Numbered from the stretch's first letter, positions 27,512-37,163 are shown. The stretch: DNA of 64,000 nt from Mariniblastus sp. (GCA_029251085.1 JAQXDZ010000046.1:1-64000), one strand, 5' to 3'. Numbers and translations: made by a program. The notes: generated by a model from the sequence alone, not told the origin.

Positions 27512-30049
27512 ATGGGATTTGGAATGAAGCCTCTGCAAAGAAGTCGTCTGATATTGCTTGTTTTGGTTATTGGCGTGGCGTTTTCGCCATTTGGCAATGA
27601 TCCATTATTGGCTGATAACGTGGCGGCGGTTGGTGAACCGGTGGAGAGTGCCAAAGCCACGTTTAATTCGGATACGAGTAAGCGACTGCAAGAGTCGGTT
27701 CGTCGGCTTAATGCATGGATTAATTTCAAGGCAACGGACCAACAGCTACGAGGTCGGTTATTACTGAACGTCCTCGACACGCAGGCAGCTAAGGGTGAGA
27801 ACGCCGATTTGGTGGAGTTGGAACGCCTGCGAGAACGCTTTGATTCGGTCACCGATGCGGAGTTGGCTGAGAATGTTGAATTGAGTGAAGTCGCTGACGC
27901 GCTCCTGAGACAAATTGCCAATCTAGAGGGAAATCAAAATTTAGATATTGAGTCTGGCCTTTCGGCCGCCCGTGGCAATTTTCACCAGATATCAGTCGCC
28001 GAATTGATGCGTCAACGGGATGTTATGAAACGGGATCTCGAGGGTTTGATTCGGTTTTCCCGGGAATCGATGGAGAGTAAGGAGCGAGCGGAGCTGTTCG
28101 TTAAGTTAGGTCTTGCTGAGGCGATCGAAGAGCTCGATCAAATTCAATTTGAATTGCCGCCGGCCAACAGCGCCACAGATATTAATCTCAAGGTAAGGGA
28201 ATTAAACGCTGAGCTGTTGAAAATTGAGCGAGCTTTAGATGCATTGCCATTGGCTCCGGAGCCGGGAGAGGGCGAAGATGAGATCGTCGACCCCAAGGCC
28301 GATGAGCGAGCTGCGTTGCTTAAGCAGCAGGGTGTTTTAAGTCTCGAAGTTGCCGAATTAAGGAAAGAGATGGCCAAGGCTCGGGCAAAAGATCAACCTA
28401 GACTCAAGGCACGGGCAAAGACGATCGGGATACTTAATCGGTTGCGAATGAGTTTCAATGCGTTAGATGAGACTAACGGGGATCCGTTTTTCACCTCTGC
28501 CGCTGCAACTACCGAGAAGTTTGCCTACAGTTTTGCCTATGGAACGTCTTCTTTAACCCGTCATGAGTTTGATCAACGTCTGGCAGCATTGGTCACAGAT
28601 TTAGCGGACTTAAGCGGCTCGGGTTCAACTGAGGCGGAAGGTAGGGTTGGTGCCGGTCTTGAGTGGATGGAACGATCCAATCAAATTCCTAAGCTGTTGA
28701 TCGCCATAAGAGCGAAATATTCCAAGCCAAACATCTATGTCTCGATTGGAGACGGATTGATAAATCGCCTTGCGTCGCGGAACGTTGTTGAAAGCCAACC
28801 ATTGTGCGAGAGAATCGACGGTCGGCTCGTCCGGGGCCAGGTGACAAGCGACACCTTGGTTACGATTAATTTTAATGAAGACCCTAATCAGGTGCATGCT
28901 GAGATTCAGTTGACCGGCGGGCTCTCATCCGCCACCTATATTCAACAGGGTAAGATTCGTGCCTACATCAATACTGCTGGCTCAGTCAGCGGTACACGTG
29001 GTATCTACGCAAATTTAGGCGGTTTCTTTGCCGTTGATCCGACTGTCGACGCGAGCGTCGCTGCGTGTTTCAATGGCACCTCGTCGAAACTTAGGGTCGT
29101 CGATTGCATTGCTGAAAAGAAATTTGCTAAAGAGAAATGCAAGTCAGAAGCCAGTGCGACCCGGCGTGCAAAGAGCGAAACGTTAACGCGATTCACTGAG
29201 CAAACCGACGAGGCGATGTCAGACGGAAGAGAGAGACTGAACGAGTCGCGGCAAAAAATGCGAGCCAAATCGAATTTGGTTCCGGAAGTCTACCTTCGGT
29301 CGTTTGATAATTCAGTTTTGGCGACGGGTGAAAAATCATCTTTGTCAAGATTGGGAGCACCAGGATTACCTGTGGCGATTGAGGATGGATCGGACGTAAC
29401 CGTCGCGATTCACGATTCGATGCCAAATAATTATCTAGCAACGCTTTTTGCTGGAAAGACCTTTTCTAATGAAGAGCTTGCTGATGAGTTGGGTTCTATT
29501 CTTGGAGAAGCACCAGCAACGTTAACTGGCGGTTCAGAAGGCGATAAAGATGATTCGTTTAGTATTACCTTTGCCGCTATTCGTCCGATCCAAATTGAGT
29601 TTCGTGACAATGCATTTCGGATTGTTGTTTCGGGTTCAGGATTTTCTCAGGGTGCGAAGAAAATTAAAGAGGGATTGAAAATCGCACTCAAATTTAAAAT
29701 CGTCAATCGGGATGGGAAGTTATTTCTGATGCGGGATGGAGCTGCGGAGATTGATTACCTTGAGCCGGAAAAGAAACGCCCGACAACGGTCGCATTCCGA
29801 TCATTTTTGGATGGCAAGTTGAATCCCAAAGAGACCGAAGAAGAGCTTGCCTCTGAACTCCCCGCAAATTTGGTTCCGGTCGATACTGTCGAAGCACTGC
29901 AGGACAGCGAAGTCGCTGCGGCCATGGTGTTAAGCCGTTGTCGAGCCGAGGGTGGCTGGCTTCACTTGGGGTGGACTCATAACGAGTCGGGAGACGAAGT
30001 TGATTTTTCTGAAGGAACTCCGGCGGTTTGGGTTTCGAACCAAGAATAA
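27512..30049 (+). CDS. Large exported protein of unknown function
   Basis: The 845-residue product has an N-terminal signal (SRLILLVLVIGVAFSPFG). A long helical, charged region follows (about 40-320; for example ERLRERFDSVTDAELAENVE) with an acidic insert near 250 (EPGEGEDEIVDPKADERAAL). The central beta-rich part (about 400-510) contains AIRAKYSKPNIYVSIGDGLI and GLSSATYIQQGKIRAYINTA. A second helical stretch with many Lys/Arg (CIAEKKFAKEKCKSEASATR) leads to a mixed C-terminal domain. No catalytic motif is visible. The layout suggests an envelope protein, possibly a lineage-specific family. A start at ATG 27524 is equally plausible. Confidence 0.7.
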   Translation: MGFGMKPLQRSRLILLVLVIGVAFSPFGNDPLLADNVAAVGEPVESAKATFNSDTSKRLQESVRRLNAWINFKATDQQLRGRLLLNVLDTQAAKGENADLVELERLRERFDSVTDAELAENVELSEVADALLRQIANLEGNQNLDIESGLSAARGNFHQISVAELMRQRDVMKRDLEGLIRFSRESMESKERAELFVKLGLAEAIEELDQIQFELPPANSATDINLKVRELNAELLKIERALDALPLAPEPGEGEDEIVDPKADERAALLKQQGVLSLEVAELRKEMAKARAKDQPRLKARAKTIGILNRLRMSFNALDETNGDPFFTSAAATTEKFAYSFAYGTSSLTRHEFDQRLAALVTDLADLSGSGSTEAEGRVGAGLEWMERSNQIPKLLIAIRAKYSKPNIYVSIGDGLINRLASRNVVESQPLCERIDGRLVRGQVTSDTLVTINFNEDPNQVHAEIQLTGGLSSATYIQQGKIRAYINTAGSVSGTRGIYANLGGFFAVDPTVDASVAACFNGTSSKLRVVDCIAEKKFAKEKCKSEASATRRAKSETLTRFTEQTDEAMSDGRERLNESRQKMRAKSNLVPEVYLRSFDNSVLATGEKSSLSRLGAPGLPVAIEDGSDVTVAIHDSMPNNYLATLFAGKTFSNEELADELGSILGEAPATLTGGSEGDKDDSFSITFAAIRPIQIEFRDNAFRIVVSGSGFSQGAKKIKEGLKIALKFKIVNRDGKLFLMRDGAAEIDYLEPEKKRPTTVAFRSFLDGKLNPKETEEELASELPANLVPVDTVEALQDSEVAAAMVLSRCRAEGGWLHLGWTHNESGDEVDFSEGTPAVWVSNQE

Positions 30050-30292
30050 TTAGCAGTGTTCAGTCTTATTGGCTGGGTTATTGAATCTCAATGCGTTACA
30101 AGTGGCTGGTTTTTGCTGGTGAGAGGATCGGTAACCTCCAATGGCTTGCGAGTTGAGACTGGGCTTGAGGGGTAGGGCTTAGCTCCCGGGCGTCCAATAG
30201 CATTGGCGAGAATTTTTGATGTTCGCGGCGGCGTTGTTACTTCTGATTTCGAACGGTTAGCGGGAAAACCCAATCCCTTTTATAATGCCGCG

Positions 30293-31645
30293 ATGGACGA
30301 GAAACCTAATAATTCGCAAGAAGCCGATGATTCGGGATTAACGCCGTTTCGACGTGCCGCGGCTAAAGTCCGCACGTTCCCGCAGACGCCGGGCGTTTAT
30401 TTGATGAAGAATGAATCTGGCGTCGTTATCTATGTTGGGAAGGCGACCAATCTTCGTTCGCGGGCAGGTAGTTATTTTCTAAAAGCTGCTGCGGAGGATT
30501 CGCGGACGGCACCCTGGATTGGTGAAATCGCTGACGTCGATTACTTAGACTGCGAGAGCGAAGTCGATGCTTTATTGGTCGAGTCTAGACTAATCAAGGA
30601 CATTCAGCCTCAGAACAACAAGATTCAAAAGGACGACAAGTCGTTTCCCTATCTGCAAATTTCAACCTACGAAGATTTTCCCCGTGTTGAGATAACACGA
30701 GAACCTGAATCGTCAGGGGTTAAATTATACGGCCCCTTCCCGAGTGCGGGTTCCCTGCGAGGTGCTGTGCAGGTGTTGCAAAGGATTTTTAAGTTCCGAA
30801 CCTGCTCGCTTGATATTGATGAAGGCGATGAGCGTTGGCGATGGTTTCGCCCCTGTCTGTTGGCAAGCATTAAGCAATGCACCGCACCCTGTAACATGAG
30901 AATTTCCAAGGAAGAATATCGGAAAGATATCCGTCGCCTTCAAATGTTTCTCTCGGGGAAAAAGAAGAAGCTTATCAATCAGTTGCAAGACGAAATGTTG
31001 GCGGCGTCGAAATTGATGGATTTTGAGAAGGCAGCCAAGTTGCGTGACGAAATTGAGATGCTGAACTCACTGGATCGGCGGGGCGAGTTAGACACCCATG
31101 CGCAACCCGAGGTGTTTCACATTGATCCCAAAAAGGGGCTGACTGGACTTAAGAAAGTCTTGAAATTGAAGGAGGCTCCACGAACCATTGAAGGCGTCGA
31201 CATTGCCCACCTCGGTGGTGGTGACACCGTGGCGAGTTTAGTGAGGTTTGTTGACGGGATGCCTTTCAAGCCAGGGTATCGGCGATTTAAAATCAAGAAT
31301 GTTTCTGGCATTGATGATTACCGCAGTATTCACGAGGTTGTTTCGAGGCGTTTTCAGCGGCTTTATGACGAGCAAGATGTGTTTCCCGATATCTTATTAA
31401 TTGACGGTGGAAAGGGGCAGTTGAGCAGCGCTGTTGCCGCCTTTGAGGCATTAGGTATCAAGCCGCCGACTCTTTTATCGCTTGCCAAAAAGAACGAGGA
31501 AATTTACTGCCCGGGGGAGTCTGAACCCATTCGGTTGTCACGACACGCTTTCTCGCTTCGGCTGCTCCAATATGTGCGGGATGAAGCCCATCGATTCGCA
31601 CAGCATTATCATCATATTCTTCGAAGTAAGTCTCAGTTTGAATAG
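30293..31645 (+). CDS. uvrC: UvrC-type excinuclease subunit lacking the C-terminal HhH domain
   Basis: UvrC makes the two incisions around DNA damage in nucleotide excision repair. The 450-residue protein has the GIY-YIG nuclease (about 33-115, PGVYLMKNESGVVIYVGKAT), a UVR motif for UvrB contact (LMDFEKAAKLRDEIEML) and the RNase H-like nuclease. The latter shows EGVDIAHLGGGDTVASLVRF, NVSGIDDYRSIHEVVSRRF and PDILLIDGGKGQLSSA. It ends soon after LLQYVRDEAHRFAQHYHHILR, whereas standard UvrC (about 600 residues) continues with a tandem helix-hairpin-helix DNA-binding domain. No frameshifted remainder is found downstream, so the short form seems natural. The start at 30293 (MDEKPNNSQE) is uncertain. 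Confidence 0.88.
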   Translation: MDEKPNNSQEADDSGLTPFRRAAAKVRTFPQTPGVYLMKNESGVVIYVGKATNLRSRAGSYFLKAAAEDSRTAPWIGEIADVDYLDCESEVDALLVESRLIKDIQPQNNKIQKDDKSFPYLQISTYEDFPRVEITREPESSGVKLYGPFPSAGSLRGAVQVLQRIFKFRTCSLDIDEGDERWRWFRPCLLASIKQCTAPCNMRISKEEYRKDIRRLQMFLSGKKKKLINQLQDEMLAASKLMDFEKAAKLRDEIEMLNSLDRRGELDTHAQPEVFHIDPKKGLTGLKKVLKLKEAPRTIEGVDIAHLGGGDTVASLVRFVDGMPFKPGYRRFKIKNVSGIDDYRSIHEVVSRRFQRLYDEQDVFPDILLIDGGKGQLSSAVAAFEALGIKPPTLLSLAKKNEEIYCPGESEPIRLSRHAFSLRLLQYVRDEAHRFAQHYHHILRSKSQFE

Positions 31646-32212
31646 AAGTTCGTTGGATTCGAATTGCATGCGAGCTGGAGTGGTTGCCTTCCCCGCTTCG
31701 TTAGGGTTATCTCGGTTGGATCAATTTGCCGTGTTAAGAAATCCTCACTGTTGCGTTTTGACTACGTCACAGCCCGAATGACCCCTGTAACCAACGGGGT
31801 TTCGCTGGGGAAAGAAAGTTTTGCTGAGGAGAATTAGCATCCCGTTTACGAGGGTGTATATTTCGTTGAGTGAATTGTCTTCCCCAGCAGTCGTCTCTCC
31901 AAAGGGTTCCAGTTTATTAACGGAAACTACCTTCGAGACGCGCTCCCCTCGCTGAGGAGGACACCAATCGTGGGCCGATTGGAAATTAAGAACTTGCCGT
32001 CAACCGCATCCGGAGTTCCCCTGCTCTGATTGAGGTTGGCGGCGGTTCAATTTCCCCGCTGTGATCTTCCGAAGCGCTTCATCGCCTGAAGCACCGCCCT
32101 TGCGAATCCCTCCTTGGTTAATCGCTGACCTCCCCAGACGAACTCCATCCAGGTTGCGAGTTGACTCAACAATCGCGGGTTGAAGTTAACTATAAACTCT
32201 CTCAAGGCGAGA
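31646..32212. other. Intergenic region between convergent genes
   Basis: This 567-base stretch follows uvrC and the end of the minus-strand PDZ protein. A weak hairpin (ACCCC/GGGGT near 31773-31795) without a good T-run is the only structure seen. A minus-strand frame at 32047-32331 overlaps the protease-like gene and looks like a shadow. Confidence 0.5.
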
Positions 32213-33496
32213 CTACTTGCGGGTCCCGACATTGAGTTGGCGTAGCTTTGTGTCGGTTTCATATTTCGAAATGACACTTTGAACAGTCGACGCCGGGATC
32301 GCATAGCTTGCGGCACGGCCAAGCCGGGCAATATTAATGCCTACTATTTCGCCGTCTAAATTTGTAATCGGGCCGCCGCAGTCCTCGGGGAACAGGGGAG
32401 CATCGTGCTGAAACACCGATGGAAAGTTATCGTAGCGCTGACTCGGTACTGCTCCCAGTCGATTCATCATCTTAAATCGTGCCGCCTGTTCGCCTGAATA
32501 TTCGCGTGCAGCAAGCGTCGCGGTTGTCGTCTGGGTTGTGCCATTGCGGTTGAACGTGATTTCGATTTTATCACCGGGTGCGCGGTCTCTGATCGCTTTG
32601 ACGAGTGTAGAAGCATCGCTCACAACGGTTTGGTTTAGCTTTGTGATAATGTCACCATCTTGCAGGCCGGCAAGCGCAGACGCAGTGCCCGGTCGGATGG
32701 CACTGACACGGACGCCCGCGGGCGTTGTTTCGGGTTGAACTCCTAAAAACGCCTGTTGGCCTACGGCAGTTGACCGTGTGGGAACACTGAATGTCCCTAG
32801 TGCCAATACGTTACCAAAAGGGTCGGGAGTCAGTAGGAAGTTTCCAATGCTGGCTGACTGGTTAGCCCATTGGGCGGGCACTAAGTCATCGGCATCGATT
32901 TTCAGAATAGCAAGATCATGCTCTTTGCTGACTTCTACAAGTCTGGCTCGTTTCTCAACTGAGTTAAACAGTTTGCATCGAATCGTATCGGTGTCATCAA
33001 GTTCACTCGCTTTGGTGAGGATGTAACCGTCTTGGCGAAAGATGGTACCCATCGCGACCGAGCGGTTGTCCGAATACACTACTACCGAAGACTTCGCCGC
33101 ATTCTTGACCGCGGGACGAAGTGAAGCGAGCAAACCGCTGTTTTGTCTTTCTAAGGGGTGAATTGAGCGGTTCCGAATGTCTGGCAGTTCGAACTTAAGC
33201 GCGATAATGGTCCCGGACTGGTTGACTGCCGCGGATTTTAGGCCTTCGAAAGGGTTGACTGGACTTTGCCGGAATCGCTTGAACTGTTCCCGGGTTAGTT
33301 TAACAACGGAAGAGTCAGTCTTGAGAGCTTCCTCAAATTTAATTCGGATGTCCTGGTCGAGATCGTCGAGCATCGATTGAAAAATATTTCGTAGGTCACG
33401 CGAGATTTGCGCGTGGGACGCGTCAATCGGCCCTAAAAACAAACAGACCAGTAGCCCAATGCAGAGAAAAAAAATCGTTTTCGTTTTGAATTTCAT
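32213..33496 (-). CDS. Degenerate trypsin-like protein with inserted PDZ domain
   Basis: The 427-residue exported protein resembles HtrA but seems inactive. At the catalytic His the sequence reads DGYILTKASELDD, with Ser163 where HtrA has NNHVV. The Asp survives (HDLAILKID, Asp194). The nucleophile block reads PEDCGGPITN with Cys373 instead of GNSGGAL. A PDZ domain (about 250-330, AFLGVQPETTPAGVRVSAIR, LQDGDIITKLNQ) lies between the Asp and nucleophile segments, not after the protease fold. Residues 30-115 form a helical N-terminal extension. The gene lies 31 bases downstream of an intact trypsin-PDZ gene and is probably in its operon. The degenerate protein may be a regulator or partner of it; that is inference. 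Confidence 0.8.
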   Translation of the reverse strand: MKFKTKTIFFLCIGLLVCLFLGPIDASHAQISRDLRNIFQSMLDDLDQDIRIKFEEALKTDSSVVKLTREQFKRFRQSPVNPFEGLKSAAVNQSGTIIALKFELPDIRNRSIHPLERQNSGLLASLRPAVKNAAKSSVVVYSDNRSVAMGTIFRQDGYILTKASELDDTDTIRCKLFNSVEKRARLVEVSKEHDLAILKIDADDLVPAQWANQSASIGNFLLTPDPFGNVLALGTFSVPTRSTAVGQQAFLGVQPETTPAGVRVSAIRPGTASALAGLQDGDIITKLNQTVVSDASTLVKAIRDRAPGDKIEITFNRNGTTQTTTATLAAREYSGEQAARFKMMNRLGAVPSQRYDNFPSVFQHDAPLFPEDCGGPITNLDGEIVGINIARLGRAASYAIPASTVQSVISKYETDTKLRQLNVGTRK

Positions 33497-33527
33497 ATCG
33501 TTATGCCAGTTTTTGCGGCCAAAATAA

Positions 33528-34511
33528 TTACTGGGGAGTGATTTCGAACTTGAACGTTCGTCCACCGCGCCGAACAGAGATGGGATAGGATTGACCGGCG
33601 ACTTGTCGCTGAATGACGTTTATCAATTGCTGTCCGGAACCAATGGAAGTGTTTCCAAATTTAGTAATGACGTCTCCTTGTCGAATACCGGCAGCCGCTG
33701 CTGGCAAGTTTCGGATAACCGCGGTGACCACGCATTCGCTTGCTGTGAGGTCAACCGTGACTCCGATCAGCGGACGTGGTTTTCCTTCGCGTCCTAAATT
33801 CGCCAGCATGCCCCACTGTTGGCCTTCCTCTAAACGTTGCCAGTCTGTGATAAACAGCTCGATTGGGATATGCCGGTTCTCACTGACTGAATCGCCGATC
33901 GAACTGTGGATCCCAACGACCTCGCCTTCAAGATTAAAGAGTGGCCCACCGGAGTCGCCCCCGATCAAAACGGCGTCGGTTACCAACTGTGAGTTCTCCA
34001 TCTTGAGAAATCGTCCGGTTCGCACCGGAGCGTCTCGTCCAAGTTCCCAACCACCAGAGTGTCCGATGGAAACAACCCAGTCGCCTCTTTTGATATTGTT
34101 GTTCCGATTTACTTTTGCATAGGGCCATGGGCCGGGTTCAAGAATTTGAGCCATGCCCAAATCGTTATTGAGGTTGTGTCCGAGCGGTTTCGCTTTGACT
34201 CGGCGTCCCGAGGAGAGGACGATTTCAAAACTTCTTAAATTTGTGTTTTCAATCACGTGACCGGCAGTAAGCACTAAGCCATCCGCGGAGACGATGACTC
34301 CGCTTCCTGAACCCATGCCGTCCACCAAAGCGACGCAGGCGTCCCGGTTTTTATCAACAACCTGCACAACTTTTCCCCCAATCGCCTTGAGAGACTTGAT
34401 CGTATCGTTGTCGACAGCAGCAGCGGTAGCGAAAAGAGTCAGAGTGACCGCGAGGCTAAGAACCAGTCGCGAATAGTCTTTGAGAAAGTAGATGTTTTTA
34501 TCAAAAGGCAT
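33528..34511 (-). CDS. HtrA-like serine protease with C-terminal PDZ
   Basis: This 327-residue exported protease has an intact triad: His85 in LVLTAGHVIEN, Asp117 in HNLNNDLGMA and Ser187 in IGGDSGGPLFN. A PDZ domain (about 245-325, IGVTVDLTASECVVTAVIR, GIRQGDVITKFG) follows. HtrA-type enzymes degrade or refold damaged envelope proteins. I chose the ATG at 34511, before the signal peptide (YSRLVLSLAVTLTLFATAAA); earlier ATGs at 34562 and 34559 add a basic stretch. It is the first gene of a probable two-gene operon with the degenerate paralogue. Confidence 0.88.
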   Translation of the reverse strand: MPFDKNIYFLKDYSRLVLSLAVTLTLFATAAAVDNDTIKSLKAIGGKVVQVVDKNRDACVALVDGMGSGSGVIVSADGLVLTAGHVIENTNLRSFEIVLSSGRRVKAKPLGHNLNNDLGMAQILEPGPWPYAKVNRNNNIKRGDWVVSIGHSGGWELGRDAPVRTGRFLKMENSQLVTDAVLIGGDSGGPLFNLEGEVVGIHSSIGDSVSENRHIPIELFITDWQRLEEGQQWGMLANLGREGKPRPLIGVTVDLTASECVVTAVIRNLPAAAAGIRQGDVITKFGNTSIGSGQQLINVIQRQVAGQSYPISVRRGGRTFKFEITPQ

Positions 34512-34814
34512 AATGAACAATCTGAGTAGCAGTTTGCGAACGGTCCTAATTATCAGCATCATCCAAGTTAAAATGAACGCCTGTTCCGATGTTAGAAAAG
34601 CAGGAAACCCGAGTTTGTATTATACGCGTGGCACAGAGCTGGAACTAATTCTCTCACTTCGCCTAATATACGAACCCGATAGCTTTACCGTAAGTTTCGG
34701 CGATTTTTCATCAAAAATTCGGCAACAACGTTACTCACTGGTTACAAATTTGCGGTGGAAACTTTAGTTTTTTAGGTTAAAGCCACAGCAAATTAAGTAT
34801 TTTGGGGATTCCTT
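34512..34814. other. Divergent intergenic region
   Basis: It separates the HtrA-like operon from the HEQIH membrane protein. No gene or recognised regulatory motif was seen; promoters for both directions are expected here. Confidence 0.45.
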
Positions 34815-35225
34815 TTGAATGTATTACTGAAGGTCATATTTTATACTTGGACCTCTCCGAACTCGCTAATCGGTTCATTGTTGGGATTAATTGGTTTGCT
34901 AACAGGAGGCCGAGTTCAAGTGAGACAAGGGTGTTTGGAGTTTTTTGGGGGCTTTGTTTCGTGGTTGCTTGAGCGTCTCGGAAGTCAGGGAGTGGCAGCA
35001 ATGACATTGGGGCATGCGATTTTAGGGCAAGATCGCGAGACGCTCGAAATCGTACGAAGCCATGAACAGATTCACGTCGACCAGTACGAAAAATGGGGTG
35101 TTTTGTTCATTCCGGTTTACTTGGGCTGCTCGGCTTATCTCTGGTTAGCGGGGAAAGATTGCTATCGCGACAATCCGTTTGAGCAACGGGCATACCGGGA
35201 AGAGGCTCCTCGGGTAAAAAACTGA
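34815..35225 (+). CDS. Small membrane protein with HEQIH motif
   Basis: The 136-residue protein begins with a hydrophobic segment (NSLIGSLLGLIGLLTGG) and a second weaker one. It then carries EIVRSHEQIHVDQYEKWG, a zincin-like HExxH pattern, and a final hydrophobic segment (LFIPVYLGCSAYLWLAG). The end DNPFEQRAYREE resembles the tail found after HExxH motifs in other short membrane proteins, where a third ligand could sit. This suggests a minimal membrane metallopeptidase or a derived binding protein. The start is TTG with GGGG 7 bases upstream. No substrate can be inferred. Confidence 0.65.
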   Translation: MNVLLKVIFYTWTSPNSLIGSLLGLIGLLTGGRVQVRQGCLEFFGGFVSWLLERLGSQGVAAMTLGHAILGQDRETLEIVRSHEQIHVDQYEKWGVLFIPVYLGCSAYLWLAGKDCYRDNPFEQRAYREEAPRVKN

Positions 35226-35452
35226 CAACGTTGCGGACGTGGTTTCAAAAGGTTGGGTGAAAATTGGGGTTTGCGAAGCGGCGAGATTTCAAATCACAAA
35301 AAGAGAGCTGTCGCAATTGCCATTGCAAATTAGTAAAGATAAGATGGAAGCGACAACAGAATTTTTTTCTTTTTACTGCCGCACATTTTTTTCGTCTGCG
35401 ACGTAGTCATACGCGTGGGAGGCAGTCTTCTAAATTATCAGAGAGACGCTCG

Positions 35453-36880
35453 ATGAGCTTTACTTCAGCAATACCAACTCAAAATTCGGTCAATCGTTTG
35501 AGATTCGTGATCATCTCAACGCTGTTGATGTTTTTGTCTGGGTTTTCGATTTCGGCAGGGCAAGAGGTTGGCTTTACGGAGGTTGGCTTCACGGAGGATG
35601 CTCCAAAAGCTATTCAGCAAGCGAAGGCCGAAAACAAGGACGTGATCTTGTTGTTTACAGGAAGCGACTGGTGTCCTCCCTGCAAAAAATTAGAAAAGGA
35701 AGTGCTCGCTGAGAAAGAGTTTCTTGATGAAATATCCAAACAGTATGTACTGATCAAACTGGACTTCCCCAAAAACAGTCCTCAGGATCCGAAACTGGCG
35801 GAGCAGAACGCTGGGTATTCGAAAAAATATGGAATCGATAGTTTTCCAACGTTGGTGCTTGCTGATTCAAAATTAGTGCCGTTTGCCTTTGCCGGTTATG
35901 AGGCGGGTGGTCATCTGAACTACCTTGATCTATTGCAAACTGCGAGGAAATTGAGAATCAATCGAGACGCAAAATTAGCGGCAGCCAAAGCGGAAACAGG
36001 TGAGGCGCGAGCGAGGCTGCTGGATGAAGCGATTAGTGAAATGCGTCAGGAGATCATTGGCGTTTACTATCCAGAAATCATTGAAGAAATCGTTGCTCTC
36101 GACAAAGACAATGCCCTTGGTTTGCGAAAGAAATGGAATGGGGCGGCGGACGCAGAGATGAGGAAAGTCATCATGACTGACCTGCTGATGATTTCCCGGG
36201 TGGAAAAGCCAGCACGCGCTATTAAATTCATCGATGAAGTTGTTGAGCAATTTGATTTTTCAAGCGCTGAGCTACTTGAGATTTATCAATGGAAGCTGAA
36301 CTTGGCGAGGCAGCTGAAAGATAACTCAATGACAGATTCAATTCTCGACCAGATGATCAACCTGGAGGGCGTGGTTGGTGAAACGCGTCAGCGGCTAATC
36401 GTTAAGAAAATTTACTTGATGGTCGGTTCTGGAAGACGCGCTCAGGCAATGGAGTTGCTTGATGGCTCGATTGCCAAGGCTCAGGGGGCTAACTATCTAA
36501 ATTTAGCCAAAGGTTCTTTGTTGGCTGCCAATGGCGAATACAAAGAAGCGATTGTCTGCTACGACGTGGCGTTACAGAATTCACGAAATAACCCTGACAT
36601 TCGAATCGATTTAATTGGAGCAAAGGCGGATTGTCTGTATGCTATGGATGACCAGGAAGGGGCGCTCAGGGAGCTGGATGATTTCTCGGAAGACACACAG
36701 ATGCCGGCTGATCTAAGAGCGGAAGCATTGTTGCATAAGGCGATGATCATGCGGGACCAAAAGCGAACCCGGCAGGCAAGGCTTGCAGAGAACCGAGCAA
36801 TTGAGACAGTCGAATCACCTAAAGAGAAAGCGGAGATGCAAAAAATCGTCAATCGATTACGTGAAAAGGTGGGCGGTTAA
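35453..36880 (+). CDS. Exported thioredoxin-fold protein with TPR-like C-terminus
   Basis: The 475-residue product has a signal peptide (LRFVIISTLLMFLSGFSISAG). A thioredoxin domain (about 48-170) follows, with DVILLFTGSDWCPPCKKLEK (Cys74, Cys77) and the cis-Pro stretch YGIDSFPTLVLAD. Residues 180-475 are helical and include TPR-like units (ANYLNLAKGSLLAANGEYKE, AIVCYDVALQNSRNNPDIRI). The CPPC site predicts reducing or disulfide-exchange activity outside the cytoplasm, with the TPR part for binding a partner. A 15-base tandem repeat (35564-35593) gives EVGFTEVGFTE at the mature N-terminus. I chose the ATG at 35453; the frame is open from 35264, but the extra residues look non-coding. Confidence 0.85.
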   Translation: MSFTSAIPTQNSVNRLRFVIISTLLMFLSGFSISAGQEVGFTEVGFTEDAPKAIQQAKAENKDVILLFTGSDWCPPCKKLEKEVLAEKEFLDEISKQYVLIKLDFPKNSPQDPKLAEQNAGYSKKYGIDSFPTLVLADSKLVPFAFAGYEAGGHLNYLDLLQTARKLRINRDAKLAAAKAETGEARARLLDEAISEMRQEIIGVYYPEIIEEIVALDKDNALGLRKKWNGAADAEMRKVIMTDLLMISRVEKPARAIKFIDEVVEQFDFSSAELLEIYQWKLNLARQLKDNSMTDSILDQMINLEGVVGETRQRLIVKKIYLMVGSGRRAQAMELLDGSIAKAQGANYLNLAKGSLLAANGEYKEAIVCYDVALQNSRNNPDIRIDLIGAKADCLYAMDDQEGALRELDDFSEDTQMPADLRAEALLHKAMIMRDQKRTRQARLAENRAIETVESPKEKAEMQKIVNRLREKVGG

Positions 36881-37163
36881 CTGGCTTTGCCAAAGCAAAA
36901 AGACTCGACTGACGAACATATTTGATGGGAACTTCAGCAACGTGAGGTTACCACTGATAAAATGTTAGACGCGATACAGTTTTAAAAAGTGGCCTTGCTC
37001 CTGATAATCCTATAGACAAAGCGAGTGCTTTGGCAGTAATAAGTTCAATCGGCTCGTTGCCGAGTTAATTTATGGCTGAAATGTTTGAATTCTCAGCCAT
37101 TTCCGGATAACTTGGGTGCAGCTTAGCTACTTCAATTTTCAAAGATAATAACCAGGAGAAAAA

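Noticed and set aside
32047..32331. Minus-strand 94-codon frame overlapping the degenerate protease gene
   Set aside because: It overlaps the end of a real gene in another frame and lacks a start site of its own.
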